Assembly: GCA_947085045.1 (NCBI GenBank)
Contig: CAMTUU010000004.1
Coordinates: forward strand, 186,001 to 250,000
Direction of reading: 5' to 3'
DNA: 64,000 bases
Source: Pseudolysinimonas_A sp947085045
Lineage (GTDB): Bacteria; Actinomycetota; Actinomycetes; Actinomycetales; Microbacteriaceae
The notes under the pieces are model-generated. The model was not told the origin of the DNA. It saw nothing but the letters and a program-made list of their open reading frames with translations, and did no database searches. Made by a program: the position numbers and the translations under genes. Position 1 is the stretch's first letter; every line of letters starts with the position of its first letter. Shown here one piece after another: positions 16,326 through 24,268 of the stretch.

Positions 16326-17464
16326 CGGCCATAGATCAGAGCGGTCTGCGGATCGCAGCCGAGGACTTCGTAAGTTTCCCTCCGCACCGCGACCTTCCGT
16401 ACAGCAAGCGAAACTGGGGCGGCACGCTCCACTCTCTGTGCTCGTACCAGGGCAAACTGAAGCCCTCCATCGCACATTTCCTAGTTAGTCGGTTTACTCG
16501 ACCCGGAGAGATCGTCCTCGACCCTATGAGCGGCGTCGGGACGATCCCGCTCGAGGCGCGATTGCAGGGACGCATCGGTCTTGCGGGTGACCTCAGCCCG
16601 CTCGCCGTGGCCGTCAGCAGGGCGAAGCTCGAGCCGTTTGAAGCCTCGGAAGTAGATGAGCGGATGATCAGATTCCGCGCGGCGCTCGAGATGGGAGTGG
16701 ACCGGAGCGCCGCGGATTTCGGTCTTAATGGCCCGATCTCCGCATATTTTCATCCGGAAACGTTGCGCGAGATTCTAGCGGCTCGTCATTATTTCCTTCT
16801 CCGGCGTTTGTCCGGAGAGATGGACGCGGTCGACGCGGTGATGCTGTCGGCAATGCTGCACATCCTGCACGGCAACCGACCGTACGCTCTATCCCGTCGA
16901 TCCCACCCGATCACCCCATTCGCGCCGACCGGCGAGTTTGAGTATCGGTCTGTGCACGAGCGCACGTCGGTGCGACTGAGCAAGACGGTTCCGCTTCTCG
17001 CCGAACTTCAGAACTCCACGCTGCCGGGCCGAGCCTTTGAGTCCGATTTTCGTGCCGCGAGTGAGATCTTTCCCCAGGTGGACGCCGTCATCACCTCACC
17101 GCCCTTCACCAGCAGCTTCCGCTTCTGGAGCACGAACTGGATGCGCCTCTGGTTCTCGGGTTGGGAGCCGGAGGATTTCAAAGTCGAGCCCGCGCGCTAC
17201 CTCGAGTCTGAACAGAGGAGCGGATTTGAGCCGTATGCCGAATTTGCTACGGCGATGGCGGACGTCCTAAAACCGGGGGGGACCATGATCCTCCATCTCG
17301 GAGAAACTGCTCGCGAGAACATGGCGGATTCCATTGCTCCATATCTCGAACCAAAGTTCAGAATTCACTCGGTCGGGCGCGAATCGATGTCTGGCTCGGA
17401 GTCGCACGGCGTCGACAAGGGTGCGACGGTCGCGCACTGGTACCTATTCGCTAGTCGTCGCTGA
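16322..17464 (+). CDS. DNA methyltransferase 2 of the R-M island
   Basis: This 380 aa AdoMet-dependent DNA methyltransferase has motif I as VLDPMSGVGTIPLEA (about residues 65-79) and motif IV as VITSPPFTSSF (256-266). N-terminal HSLCSYQGKLKPS is shared by many site-specific DNA methylases. It is not a duplicate of the preceding enzyme; outside the two motifs they differ. The ATGA overlap shows co-translation. It ends in a tail-to-tail overlap of 21 bases with the HNH endonuclease on the other strand, as is common for compact R-M loci. Confidence 0.85.
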   Translation: MTAIDQSGLRIAAEDFVSFPPHRDLPYSKRNWGGTLHSLCSYQGKLKPSIAHFLVSRFTRPGEIVLDPMSGVGTIPLEARLQGRIGLAGDLSPLAVAVSRAKLEPFEASEVDERMIRFRAALEMGVDRSAADFGLNGPISAYFHPETLREILAARHYFLLRRLSGEMDAVDAVMLSAMLHILHGNRPYALSRRSHPITPFAPTGEFEYRSVHERTSVRLSKTVPLLAELQNSTLPGRAFESDFRAASEIFPQVDAVITSPPFTSSFRFWSTNWMRLWFSGWEPEDFKVEPARYLESEQRSGFEPYAEFATAMADVLKPGGTMILHLGETARENMADSIAPYLEPKFRIHSVGRESMSGSESHGVDKGATVAHWYLFASRR

Positions 17465-18457
17465 TTGGCTCGGTCGAAGCTCATTCGCGCGATCCTTCCA
17501 GGTCGGCGAAATGTTCGTACTTTCTTCAAAGAAGTCGAATGAAGCCAGGTCCAGAATTCTATTCCTGATCAAGAAGATCTCGTTCATGTAGTGTGCAAAC
17601 TTCTGAATGAGGCGATCGACAAATTCGCCCTCTCGTAGAGCCAGGATAGCGTCAGGATTAATTACGATAGGTCCACGGAGAAGGTCGTATTCCAGGCCGG
17701 TGAGAAGTGAAAGTTGGCGAAGCTCTGCATCGTCATAGAACTCGCTCGGCCACTTAGCGCCCTTCTCTCCGTTGTGCGCGCGACAAAGAAGGGTCGCGTT
17801 CTGCGTAGTCATGGGCCAGAAGTATCTAACAGGCAACGTGTGATCGAATTGGGCTTGACCAGGTTCGCTCACGTCTTTATCGCATTTGAAGCACTTGTCC
17901 GAGAAACGCGCTCGAACGACCGATTCGTCGAAGCGTGTTGTGCCGCCTAGCTCAACGAGTAGTCTGCGTTTCTGCGATGCCTCCTTATGTTGATCCCCGG
18001 TGCGAGATTGATTCTTGATCGAGTTATACATCGTCTTGCATAGACGACATTCCCCCTGTCGGCCGGTCTTGCGACGCCTATGATTGCTGAAGGCGTCAAG
18101 TGGTTTCATCGCGTAACAAACAAGGCAGTACTTGTATCGACCGGAATCCCGGATGTAATCATCGATGACCAGCTCGAGCGTCCCGGCTTGAATCACCGTG
18201 CCGTCCGCGGTTTTTTTCAGCGCATAGTCATACAACTTCACCGTGTCTCCAGGGCCGTAGCTTTCACCGCATTCGGGACAGGAAACGGTGAAGTCGCCTT
18301 CAAGCGACTCTTCACGCATGAAGTGCCAGGACTCGCATGTCGCAGTTGGGCACTGAAAGCCGCGGAATCCAATGTCTCCCTGACCCCGCACATTCTGCGG
18401 GACTTCACGGTCGACCTTGTCGAGCGATGTGTAAGCGGCGCGCCGTCCCAACGTCAT
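17444..18457 (-). CDS. HNH endonuclease with zinc-finger modules (probable restriction enzyme)
   Basis: In this 337 aa protein, His206 in FDHTLPVRYF, Asn220 and His228/Asn229 (LLCRAHNG) form the HNH (beta-beta-alpha metal) nuclease core, with CxxC 189/192 and Cys225 as a likely structural zinc site. Two further Cys-rich modules precede it: Cys36/41/60/63 and Cys111/114/137/140. Such fingers often carry DNA recognition in HNH restriction enzymes. It converges on two methyltransferase genes, which points to the cutting half of a type II system with an asymmetric site. Low G+C is striking: bases 17521-17580 contain only 23 G/C out of 60. Confidence 0.8.
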   Translation of the reverse strand: MTLGRRAAYTSLDKVDREVPQNVRGQGDIGFRGFQCPTATCESWHFMREESLEGDFTVSCPECGESYGPGDTVKLYDYALKKTADGTVIQAGTLELVIDDYIRDSGRYKYCLVCYAMKPLDAFSNHRRRKTGRQGECRLCKTMYNSIKNQSRTGDQHKEASQKRRLLVELGGTTRFDESVVRARFSDKCFKCDKDVSEPGQAQFDHTLPVRYFWPMTTQNATLLCRAHNGEKGAKWPSEFYDDAELRQLSLLTGLEYDLLRGPIVINPDAILALREGEFVDRLIQKFAHYMNEIFLIRNRILDLASFDFFEESTNISPTWKDRANELRPSQSATTSE

Positions 18458-18494
18458 GTCGCAATGATGTCGTACATCGCTACGAATCGCACGA

Positions 18495-19097
18495 CTACAA
18501 GGAATGAACGGCCATGCTCTCGCGATAGCGATCTATCGTGTCTCCGCCAGAAGTTCTCTGATGCTTATCGCTGACGTATCTGTGCCATCGTGAGGGATGG
18601 CGCGGAGCCCCTCCGAACAGCCAGTAGGTCGAATGGCCGTTTGCGAGCGCTTCTCGTTGGACCCACGAGACCTGTTTTCTCATGTGAGCTCGTGCCTCCC
18701 CCGAAGGTTCTCCTACACCCCACGCAAAGAGCAGCTCACCGCTCTCGCGCAGGAGGTTCCGAATAGGCTCGCGGGCGGCAATCCAGTCGTCCCAAGATTT
18801 CGCAATGGCAGCCAAGGATCCCGCGTCTTTCGAGGCAAGGCTGAAGATATTGGCGACCCGGACGTGCCCGAGCCCCAGAGCCTTCACTGCGAGGTCGAGA
18901 CGCGCGCGCGTGATTGAGCCGGAACCTTTGGGTGGGTTCAGCAGGATCGCTCCGAGCACGTCTGCTCTGGAGAGTGGATCACTCGGACACGGTGCGACTT
19001 GATCGGCAAGACTAGTGGGAAGCAGGAGAGAGGCGTGAAAGTCTCGCGTAGCGCTGACATTCATGAGCTTTCCCCGATACACCGCGGCCGACGACAT
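18495..19097 (-). CDS. DUF1643-like protein, R-M island
   Basis: This 200 aa protein has the DUF1643 pattern: AILLNPPKGSG near residue 50, RVANIFSL, an LLFAWGVGEP core and a C-terminal GGAPRHPSRWHRYVSD. No catalytic function is established for this family, which is frequent on phages, plasmids and in defence-rich regions. It lies 37 bases upstream of the HNH nuclease on the same strand, so the two are likely co-transcribed. It could be an accessory or regulatory part of the R-M system. I identify the family from pattern memory only. Confidence 0.6.
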   Translation of the reverse strand: MSSAAVYRGKLMNVSATRDFHASLLLPTSLADQVAPCPSDPLSRADVLGAILLNPPKGSGSITRARLDLAVKALGLGHVRVANIFSLASKDAGSLAAIAKSWDDWIAAREPIRNLLRESGELLFAWGVGEPSGEARAHMRKQVSWVQREALANGHSTYWLFGGAPRHPSRWHRYVSDKHQRTSGGDTIDRYRESMAVHSL

Positions 19098-19194
19098 AAA
19101 ATCATAACGACCGACCGCGAGCCCCCGTCGCGCAGCGTTTCGTTACCGCCCCCGAGGGCTGGCGGCAATGCGAGGGAGCCGTCAGGCTGGGCAG

Positions 19195-20364
19195 GTGTCC
19201 ATCGCTTCGTCGGCTTCCGCAGATCACCTGCGCAGCACGCGCTCGTCGCTGAAGTGGACCCGGTACCCCGAGGGGGTGCTGCCGCTGTTCGTCGCCGAGA
19301 TGGATTACCCGGTCTCCGAGAAGGTGCGCGCCGCGATCATCGACCGCGTCGAGCAGTCCGACCTCGGCTACATCGACTCCGCCGGCCCGCTCGCCGAGAC
19401 CTTCGCAACGTTCGCCGAGGAGCGCTGGGGCTGGAAGGTCGATCCCGCGACGGTGCGAGTGGCGACGGATGTCAGCGTCGGCATCGTCGAGAACCTGCGG
19501 TTCGGCGTGGAGCGCGGCTCGAGCGTCGTCGTGACGTCACCGGTTTACGCGCCGTTCTTCGAGCTCGTCGACGAGGCGCGGCTCGAGGTGCTTGACGTGC
19601 CGATGCTCGAGACGCTCGAGGGGTGGCGTCTCGACCTCGACGGGATCGAGCAGGCGTTCCTCGGCGGGGCGCGGGCGATGCTGCTCTGCAACCCGCACAA
19701 CCCGCTCGGGCTGCCGCACAACCCGCTCGGGCTGCCGCACGACCGCGAGACACTGGCCGCACTCGCGATGCTCGCCGCCCGATACGACGTGCTCGTCATC
19801 TCCGACGAGGTGCACGCCCCTCTCACCCACCACGGCGCGGTCTTCGTGCCGTTCGCGACGGTCGCCGACGAGGTCGGCGCACGCGCGGTGACCGTCACCT
19901 CCGCCAGCAAGGGCTGGAACATGGCCGGGATGAAGTGCGCGATCATGATCGCGTCCGACGAACGTTCCCGGGTGCTGCTCGAAGGGCTGCCGCAGGAGGT
20001 CGCGTCGCGCGCCAGCATCCTCGGTCTGCATGCCAACGTCGCCGCGTACGGCGACACCGACTGGCTCGACGCCACCATCTCGCGGATCATGCGCAACGAC
20101 GAACTGCTCGCCGGGCTGCTGCACCGCCGGCTGCCGCTCGTGCGCTACCGCCGGCCGACGGCCACATACCTGGGCTGGCTCGACTTCCGCGACCTCGGGT
20201 TCGGGATGGATCCTGCGGAGCGCGTGCTGCCGGATGCTCGGGTCGCGTTGAACTCGGGACCCACGTTCGGCGCCGGTGGGCGGGGGCACGCGCGCATCAA
20301 CTTGGCGTGCGATCCGGCGCTGCTCGTTGAAGCGGTGGAGCGGATGGCCGGCGCCTTCGGGTGA
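19195..20364 (+). CDS. MalY/PatB-type PLP-dependent cystathionine beta-lyase/aminotransferase
   Basis: This 389 aa fold-type I PLP enzyme probably cleaves C-S bonds in cystathionine or cysteine conjugates. The PLP Lys is in TSASKGWNMAGMK, the Asp/Tyr pocket in VISDEVHAPL, and the family motif LLCNPHNPLG is present. Directly after that motif a 21-base unit is repeated in tandem (19696-19737), duplicating the residues HNPLGLP. GTG 19195 gives the expected N-terminus; an ATG at 19168 is possible. CAGGCT before the GTG resembles the local leaderless boxes. It sits just outside the AT-rich R-M block. Confidence 0.87.
   Translation: MSIASSASADHLRSTRSSLKWTRYPEGVLPLFVAEMDYPVSEKVRAAIIDRVEQSDLGYIDSAGPLAETFATFAEERWGWKVDPATVRVATDVSVGIVENLRFGVERGSSVVVTSPVYAPFFELVDEARLEVLDVPMLETLEGWRLDLDGIEQAFLGGARAMLLCNPHNPLGLPHNPLGLPHDRETLAALAMLAARYDVLVISDEVHAPLTHHGAVFVPFATVADEVGARAVTVTSASKGWNMAGMKCAIMIASDERSRVLLEGLPQEVASRASILGLHANVAAYGDTDWLDATISRIMRNDELLAGLLHRRLPLVRYRRPTATYLGWLDFRDLGFGMDPAERVLPDARVALNSGPTFGAGGRGHARINLACDPALLVEAVERMAGAFG
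19696..19737 (+). repeat. 21-bp in-frame tandem duplication inside the MalY-type gene
   Basis: Two identical 21-base units, each encoding HNPLGLP, lie head to tail without any mismatch. They add seven residues right after the conserved NPHNP segment that contacts the cofactor in this fold. Perfect identity suggests a recent slip or an assembly artefact. Confidence 0.9.
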
Positions 20365-20375
20365 GGTTGGGGTGG

Positions 20376-20413
20376 GGTCTCGACACGCGACCTGCGGTCG
20401 CTACTCGACCACC
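20376..20413. repeat. GGTTTCGATACGC-type extragenic repeat, copy 1
   Basis: GGTCTCGACACGCG (left end) and CTACTCGACCACC (right end) flank a CGACC-TGC-GGTCG hairpin. The same end words appear at 21359 and 25880. Such elements are widespread between genes in Microbacteriaceae. The minus strand just upstream reads an acidic frame ending in VVE and stop supplied by this copy, perhaps a gene remnant. Confidence 0.7.
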
Positions 20414-20574
20414 GAAGGTTCGATGACGGGCTCCAGCACGTCGTAGACCGCCTCCAACGCTTCGACTCGCCACTGCGCCGGCACCTCGGAGAGGCTATCG
20501 ACGCGCCTCGGCGCGGAATCGGGGGTTGACGCATCGCCCTGGTGACGAGCAGCGTTGCCAACATGTCCGGCTGG

Positions 20575-20646
20575 TAGAATCGAGCTACACCCCCGGACGC
20601 TTCGGCTACCGGGTACGGGGCCCCGCGAGGGGCCCCTGTTTCGTTT
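20575..20646 (+). ncRNA. Candidate short transcript: promoter and terminator with no gene between
   Basis: A good -10 box TAGAAT (20575-20580), with TTGCCA 14 bases upstream as a weakly spaced -35, is followed only about 37 bases later by a perfect terminator, GGGGCCCC-GCGA-GGGGCCCC then TGTTTCGTTT (20617-20646). The 60-nt product would contain one more small hairpin (CCGGACG...CTACCGG). No reading frame fits. It may be a small RNA or what is left after a gene was lost. Confidence 0.4.
20617..20646 (+). terminator. Intrinsic terminator
   Basis: An 8-bp G/C stem with GCGA tetraloop is followed by TGTTTCGTTT on the plus strand. It also lies right behind the stop of the minus-strand NYN gene, but the T-run is on the plus side. 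Confidence 0.8.
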
Positions 20647-21301
20647 AGGCCCAGGCCGAAGGGCGAGTGATGCGGCCCTCCGATTCGCTGTGCAACTCCT
20701 CGGGGAACTGCGACGCGAGGAGCACTCCTTTGCGGATGCTCTTGACGAAAACGGGCTTCTCTCTCAGCAGCACCGAGTTGGGCGAGTCGACCGGGCTAAA
20801 CAGTCCCCAGGAAGCGCCCACCTCGTTGGCGAGAATCGAGAGAGCCGTCGCATAGTCGGAGTCGTTCGACACGAGCACATGGACGTCGGCAGCGGAGCGA
20901 CACGCGTCGAAGATCATGTACGACGCGAGGTTGACGTCGGAACCCTTCTCCTCGGTTTTTCGAACCCGAACGACGTTCGGCTTGCCGTCGGGTCCGATCG
21001 TCACCGGCATCGACACCATCATCCGCTTGTCGACGCGGAACGTGCCGCGATAGATCGACACCCTCGGGTCCGTCTGGAGAGCGCGGATGTAGGTCTGCTG
21101 TCGGATCGGGCCCTGAGGGTCTGTGCCGAGCATGGGACGGATATTCGCGGTGAAGTAACGCACGGCGAGGATGTCATGGGTCGGGAGCAGCAACTCGGAG
21201 AGCTTCACGAGGTCGAGCCATTTGGTGTCCGGGTGATGCGTGAGCTTCTGCCGGTACAGGTTGAAGCCGTCGACGTAGACGATCGCGGTCGGACGACTCA
21301 T
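20645..21301 (-). CDS. NYN-domain protein (PIN-like ribonuclease fold)
   Basis: This 218 aa protein has the acidic residues of NYN domains at the expected places: IVYVDGFNLY (N-terminus), GSDVNLASYM and VLVSNDSDYATAL. The family is related to PIN nucleases and is predicted to cut RNA with a metal ion. It stands alone on the minus strand between the R-M/MalY block and pcaC, and may belong to the inserted material. ATG 21301 is preferred; GTG 21307 is possible, and neither has a clear ribosome site. Its target is unknown; solitary NYN genes are often found with mobile or defence genes. Confidence 0.8.
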   Translation of the reverse strand: MSRPTAIVYVDGFNLYRQKLTHHPDTKWLDLVKLSELLLPTHDILAVRYFTANIRPMLGTDPQGPIRQQTYIRALQTDPRVSIYRGTFRVDKRMMVSMPVTIGPDGKPNVVRVRKTEEKGSDVNLASYMIFDACRSAADVHVLVSNDSDYATALSILANEVGASWGLFSPVDSPNSVLLREKPVFVKSIRKGVLLASQFPEELHSESEGRITRPSAWA

Positions 21302-21358
21302 CTGCACATCGTGTCAGTGGGTGCGTCGCACCGCAGCTGATGCCGCAGCCCTGTGGAG

Positions 21359-21399
21359 GGTTTCGATACGCGTGCTGCTGCGCGGCGCGCTACTCAACC
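21359..21399. repeat. GGTTTCGATACGC-type extragenic repeat, copy 2
   Basis: GGTTTCGATACGCGTGCTGC... to ...GCGCTACTCAACC, with an internal G/C hairpin. Its right end overlaps the 3' end of pcaC and encodes that gene's last residues (VE) and TAG stop. Confidence 0.75.
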
Positions 21400-21779
21400 G
21401 CGGGCGGGTCGCCGAGGGCCTCTCGCAGCAGCGCGGTGCCGTGGTTCGCGACGGGGACGCCGCGGTAGAGCCCGACCTGCAGGATGATTTCGCGGATCTC
21501 CTCGCGGGTCAACCCGTTGGTGATCGCCGCGCGGAAGTGCATCGGCACTTCCTCCCAGTACCCGGCGGTCATCAGCGCCGTCAGCGTGACGATCGAGCGG
21601 GAGCGGCGGTCGAGGCCGGGGCGCGACCAGATGTCACCCCAGGCGACGCGCGTGATGTAGTCCTGAAAGTCGGCGTTGTCGGGGTTCACTCCGGCGACCG
21701 CCCGGTCGACGTGCGCGTCACCCAGCACCTCGCGGCGCACCTTCATCCCGGCGTCGCGGCGGTCGTCGTCGGTGCTCAT
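21390..21779 (-). CDS. pcaC: 4-carboxymuconolactone decarboxylase
   Basis: This 129 aa small all-helical enzyme decarboxylates gamma-carboxymuconolactone to 3-oxoadipate enol-lactone. Family sequence is clear: WGDIWSRPGLDRRSRSIVTL, MHFRAAITNGLTREEIREII and the GVPVAN segment. It is a stand-alone PcaC, not the PcaL fusion seen in Streptomyces. It overlaps pcaD by 4 bases and closes the pcaHGBDC unit. Its final codons and stop lie inside an extragenic repeat. Confidence 0.93.
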   Translation of the reverse strand: MSTDDDRRDAGMKVRREVLGDAHVDRAVAGVNPDNADFQDYITRVAWGDIWSRPGLDRRSRSIVTLTALMTAGYWEEVPMHFRAAITNGLTREEIREIILQVGLYRGVPVANHGTALLREALGDPPAVE

Positions 21780-22543
21780 GACGCCTCCGAGAGCAGGATG
21801 GCGGCCACCTCGGCCGGCTTCTCGACCGACCCGAGGTGCGCGGTGCCGGGCAGCACGTGCAGCGTGCCGCGCCGGGCCGACGCGACGGCGGCTTCGGCAT
21901 CTTCGACCGGGATCACGCCGTCGACCTCGCCGGCGACGATCGTGAACGGCACCTCGAGCTCGCGCACGCGGGGCCGCAGGTCGGTGGCGGCGAGAGCCTC
22001 CACGCAGAGCGCATAACTCTCGTCGTCGACATCCATCAGGTCGTTCAGCAGCGGCGACGCCAGCGTCGGCGACGACTCGATGAATCCGGGGGCGAACCAA
22101 CGCGCCGCGGAACCCTGCACGAGCGACGGGGTTCCGGATGCCCGCACGGCGGCCGCACGTTCGGTCCAGCCCTCGGCGGTGCCGATCTTCGGCGTCGAAC
22201 ACACCATCGTGACCGCGGTGGCGCGCGACGGGGCGCGCAGCGCGAGGGCGAGGGAGGCGACCGCGCCGAGCGACACCCCGGCGACGGCGAAGCGCGACAG
22301 CCCCGCATCGTCGGCAGCTGCGAGTACACCGTCGGCGATCTCGTCGACGCTGAACGGCGCGGTGGCCGCCGCCGAGACGCCGTGACCCGGCAGGTCCCAG
22401 CCGAACACCGGGTGGTCGGCGAGGAACGGCAGCACCGGGTCCCAGACCCGGGCGACCCGGGTGCCGAGCGACGGGCCGAGCAGCAGCGGAACCCCTGAGC
22501 CACCCGACGACAGCGGCACGAGACGGATGTCGGGAACGGTCAT
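21776..22543 (-). CDS. pcaD: 3-oxoadipate enol-lactonase
   Basis: This 255 aa alpha/beta hydrolase opens the enol-lactone to 3-oxoadipate. The nucleophile is in VAGVSLGAVASL, the late His in LPGTAHLGSVEKP, and the acid in AGEVDGVIPVEDA. It overlaps both neighbours (ATGA), pcaB before and pcaC after. The start ATG 22543 gives the typical N-terminus (MTVPDIRLVPLSSGGSGVP). Confidence 0.92.
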   Translation of the reverse strand: MTVPDIRLVPLSSGGSGVPLLLGPSLGTRVARVWDPVLPFLADHPVFGWDLPGHGVSAAATAPFSVDEIADGVLAAADDAGLSRFAVAGVSLGAVASLALALRAPSRATAVTMVCSTPKIGTAEGWTERAAAVRASGTPSLVQGSAARWFAPGFIESSPTLASPLLNDLMDVDDESYALCVEALAATDLRPRVRELEVPFTIVAGEVDGVIPVEDAEAAVASARRGTLHVLPGTAHLGSVEKPAEVAAILLSEAS

Positions 22544-23733
22544 GCGAGTTCCTTCCGGGCTTCGGCGAGCAGGCGGTCGACGAACTCACCCGAGACGCCG
22601 ATGTAGTCGGAAGGCTTCGCCTCGCCATCGGCGAAGCGCTTGCGTTCGGCGAGAAGGTCCGACGCCACCCCGGCGACGTTCGCGGCGATCACGTCGGCAT
22701 GCACGCGCAGGCCGGCGGCGAGATCGCGACCCGTCGCGGCGGTGCCACCGGCCACCCGCAGCAGCGAGCGGAACGGCTCCCACTCGGCGTGCCAGGCGCC
22801 GTCGGGGCGCTCGTCGACGGTGATCGCCGCGGTGTGCAGTGTCGACAGCAGATGCGTGGCCTGACGGGCGGCGGCGTTGATGAGCACCGCCCGCACGGGG
22901 TTGGACTTCTGCGGCATCGTCGAGGACCCACCCGCGGCTCCGTCGTCGAGTTCGCCGAGACGTGCGAGAGCGGTCGTGTTCTCGCCGATCGTGCCGAAGG
23001 CATCCGTCAGCTCCACGAGTGCGTCGCCCAGCCGGGTGACCGGGGAGCGCCAGACGTGCCACGGGGCGACGGGTTCGGCGAGGCCGAGGTCGCGGGCCAG
23101 GCGGGAGGCGATGTCGATGCTGTCGGCGCCCGAGGCGGTGAACGCGGCGAGGGTTCCCGCGGCGCCGCCGAGCTGCACGGGATACGCGACGCACGCCGCA
23201 CGCACGGCGGCCGCGGCCGACGCGACGCCGCGCGCCCAGCCGGCGAGCTTGAGTCCGAGGGTGATCGGCGTCGCGGGCTGGGTGAGCGTGCGGCCGACCA
23301 TCACGGTCTCGCGGTACTGCACGGCGTGGCCGGCGAACGACTCGACCGCCGCGGCGGCGTCGGCGATGATCAGCTTCGCGGCATCCCGGGCGATCAGCGC
23401 GAGCGCGGTGTCGAGGGCGTCCTGCGAGGTCGCGCCGCGATGCAGCCAATGGGCGGCCTCGTCGTCGAGGCGCGACCGCAGCACGGCGAGCAGCGGGATG
23501 ACGGGGTTGCCCCCGGCGCGGGCCTCTCGCGCGATCGACCCGGGATCGATGTCGACCCCGGCGGCCGAGATGCGTTTCGAGACCCCCGGAGGAGCGGTGA
23601 CCTCGGCGAGCGCCGCCTCGAAGCGCACGATCGCGGCGATGACGGCGCGGTCCGACGTGACGGCCGCCACCGGCGTGCCCGCCCAGACGGGGGAGAGCAG
23701 GCCGGTGTCGGCGTCGTCGTCAGTTGAATGCAA
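22540..23733 (-). CDS. pcaB: 3-carboxy-cis,cis-muconate cycloisomerase
   Basis: This 397 aa enzyme of the fumarase/aspartase superfamily forms gamma-carboxymuconolactone. The signature loop GSSTMPQKSNPVRAV near residue 250 carries the catalytic Ser. The helical core and the HRGATSQDALDTAL segment agree with PcaB. I chose TTG 23733 because AAGGAG lies 10 bases upstream and the protein then begins at the usual point; the start overlaps the end of pcaG by 14 bases. Confidence 0.93.
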   Translation of the reverse strand: MHSTDDDADTGLLSPVWAGTPVAAVTSDRAVIAAIVRFEAALAEVTAPPGVSKRISAAGVDIDPGSIAREARAGGNPVIPLLAVLRSRLDDEAAHWLHRGATSQDALDTALALIARDAAKLIIADAAAAVESFAGHAVQYRETVMVGRTLTQPATPITLGLKLAGWARGVASAAAAVRAACVAYPVQLGGAAGTLAAFTASGADSIDIASRLARDLGLAEPVAPWHVWRSPVTRLGDALVELTDAFGTIGENTTALARLGELDDGAAGGSSTMPQKSNPVRAVLINAAARQATHLLSTLHTAAITVDERPDGAWHAEWEPFRSLLRVAGGTAATGRDLAAGLRVHADVIAANVAGVASDLLAERKRFADGEAKPSDYIGVSGEFVDRLLAEARKELA

Positions 23734-24268
23734 GGAAGACGGTCTCCTTCTCACCCTGCAGGTGGATGTCGTGGCGCAGCCCGCCGGGAACCTCGGTAGC
23801 CACGAGCGTAGCCCGCCGCTCCGGGCTGAGGCGGCCCAGGAACTCGTCGTTCTCGAGCGCCGGCCCGGGCACGTAGATGCGGGTGTGCAGGCGCGACAGC
23901 AGGCCGCGCGCGAACACGACGACGGCGAAGAACGCCGGTTCGCCGGGGGTGGCCGGTGCGGGCAGCAGCGTCGTGAACCCGTAGCGGCCCTCGTCGTCGC
24001 TGCCGGAGCGTCCGAATCCGCTGAAGCTCTCGGGCTTGCGGTTCAGCCCGCCCGACTCCGCCGGGATGTTGCCCGCGGCATCCGTCTGCCAGATCTCGAC
24101 CACGGCATCCGGAACCGGAGCCCCTGCGCCGTCGTAGACGCACCCGCTCAGCGTGATCGAGCCCGCGCTGCCGGCGGGCACGATCTCCTCCGACTTCGGG
24201 TACTCCATGCCGATGCCGTAGTACGGACCGACGGTCTGGTCGGCGGTGGGGTAGAGCTTCTCGGTCAT
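23720..24268 (-). CDS. pcaG: Protocatechuate 3,4-dioxygenase alpha subunit
   Basis: This 182 aa alpha chain of the intradiol dioxygenase opens the protocatechuate ring between the hydroxyls. It starts with TADQTVGPYYGIGM and has the beta-sandwich core (VVEIWQTDAAGNIP, GRYGFTTLLPA). It lacks the His pair of the beta chain, as expected for the non-iron subunit. It overlaps pcaH by 4 bases and is made with it as an alpha-beta complex. Confidence 0.95.
   Translation of the reverse strand: MTEKLYPTADQTVGPYYGIGMEYPKSEEIVPAGSAGSITLSGCVYDGAGAPVPDAVVEIWQTDAAGNIPAESGGLNRKPESFSGFGRSGSDDEGRYGFTTLLPAPATPGEPAFFAVVVFARGLLSRLHTRIYVPGPALENDEFLGRLSPERRATLVATEVPGGLRHDIHLQGEKETVFLAFN

Noticed and set aside
20401..20564. 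Short acidic minus-strand frame ending in EPVIEPSVVE
   Set aside because: It has no credible start codon and ends in an extragenic repeat; possibly a gene remnant, but not enough to call.
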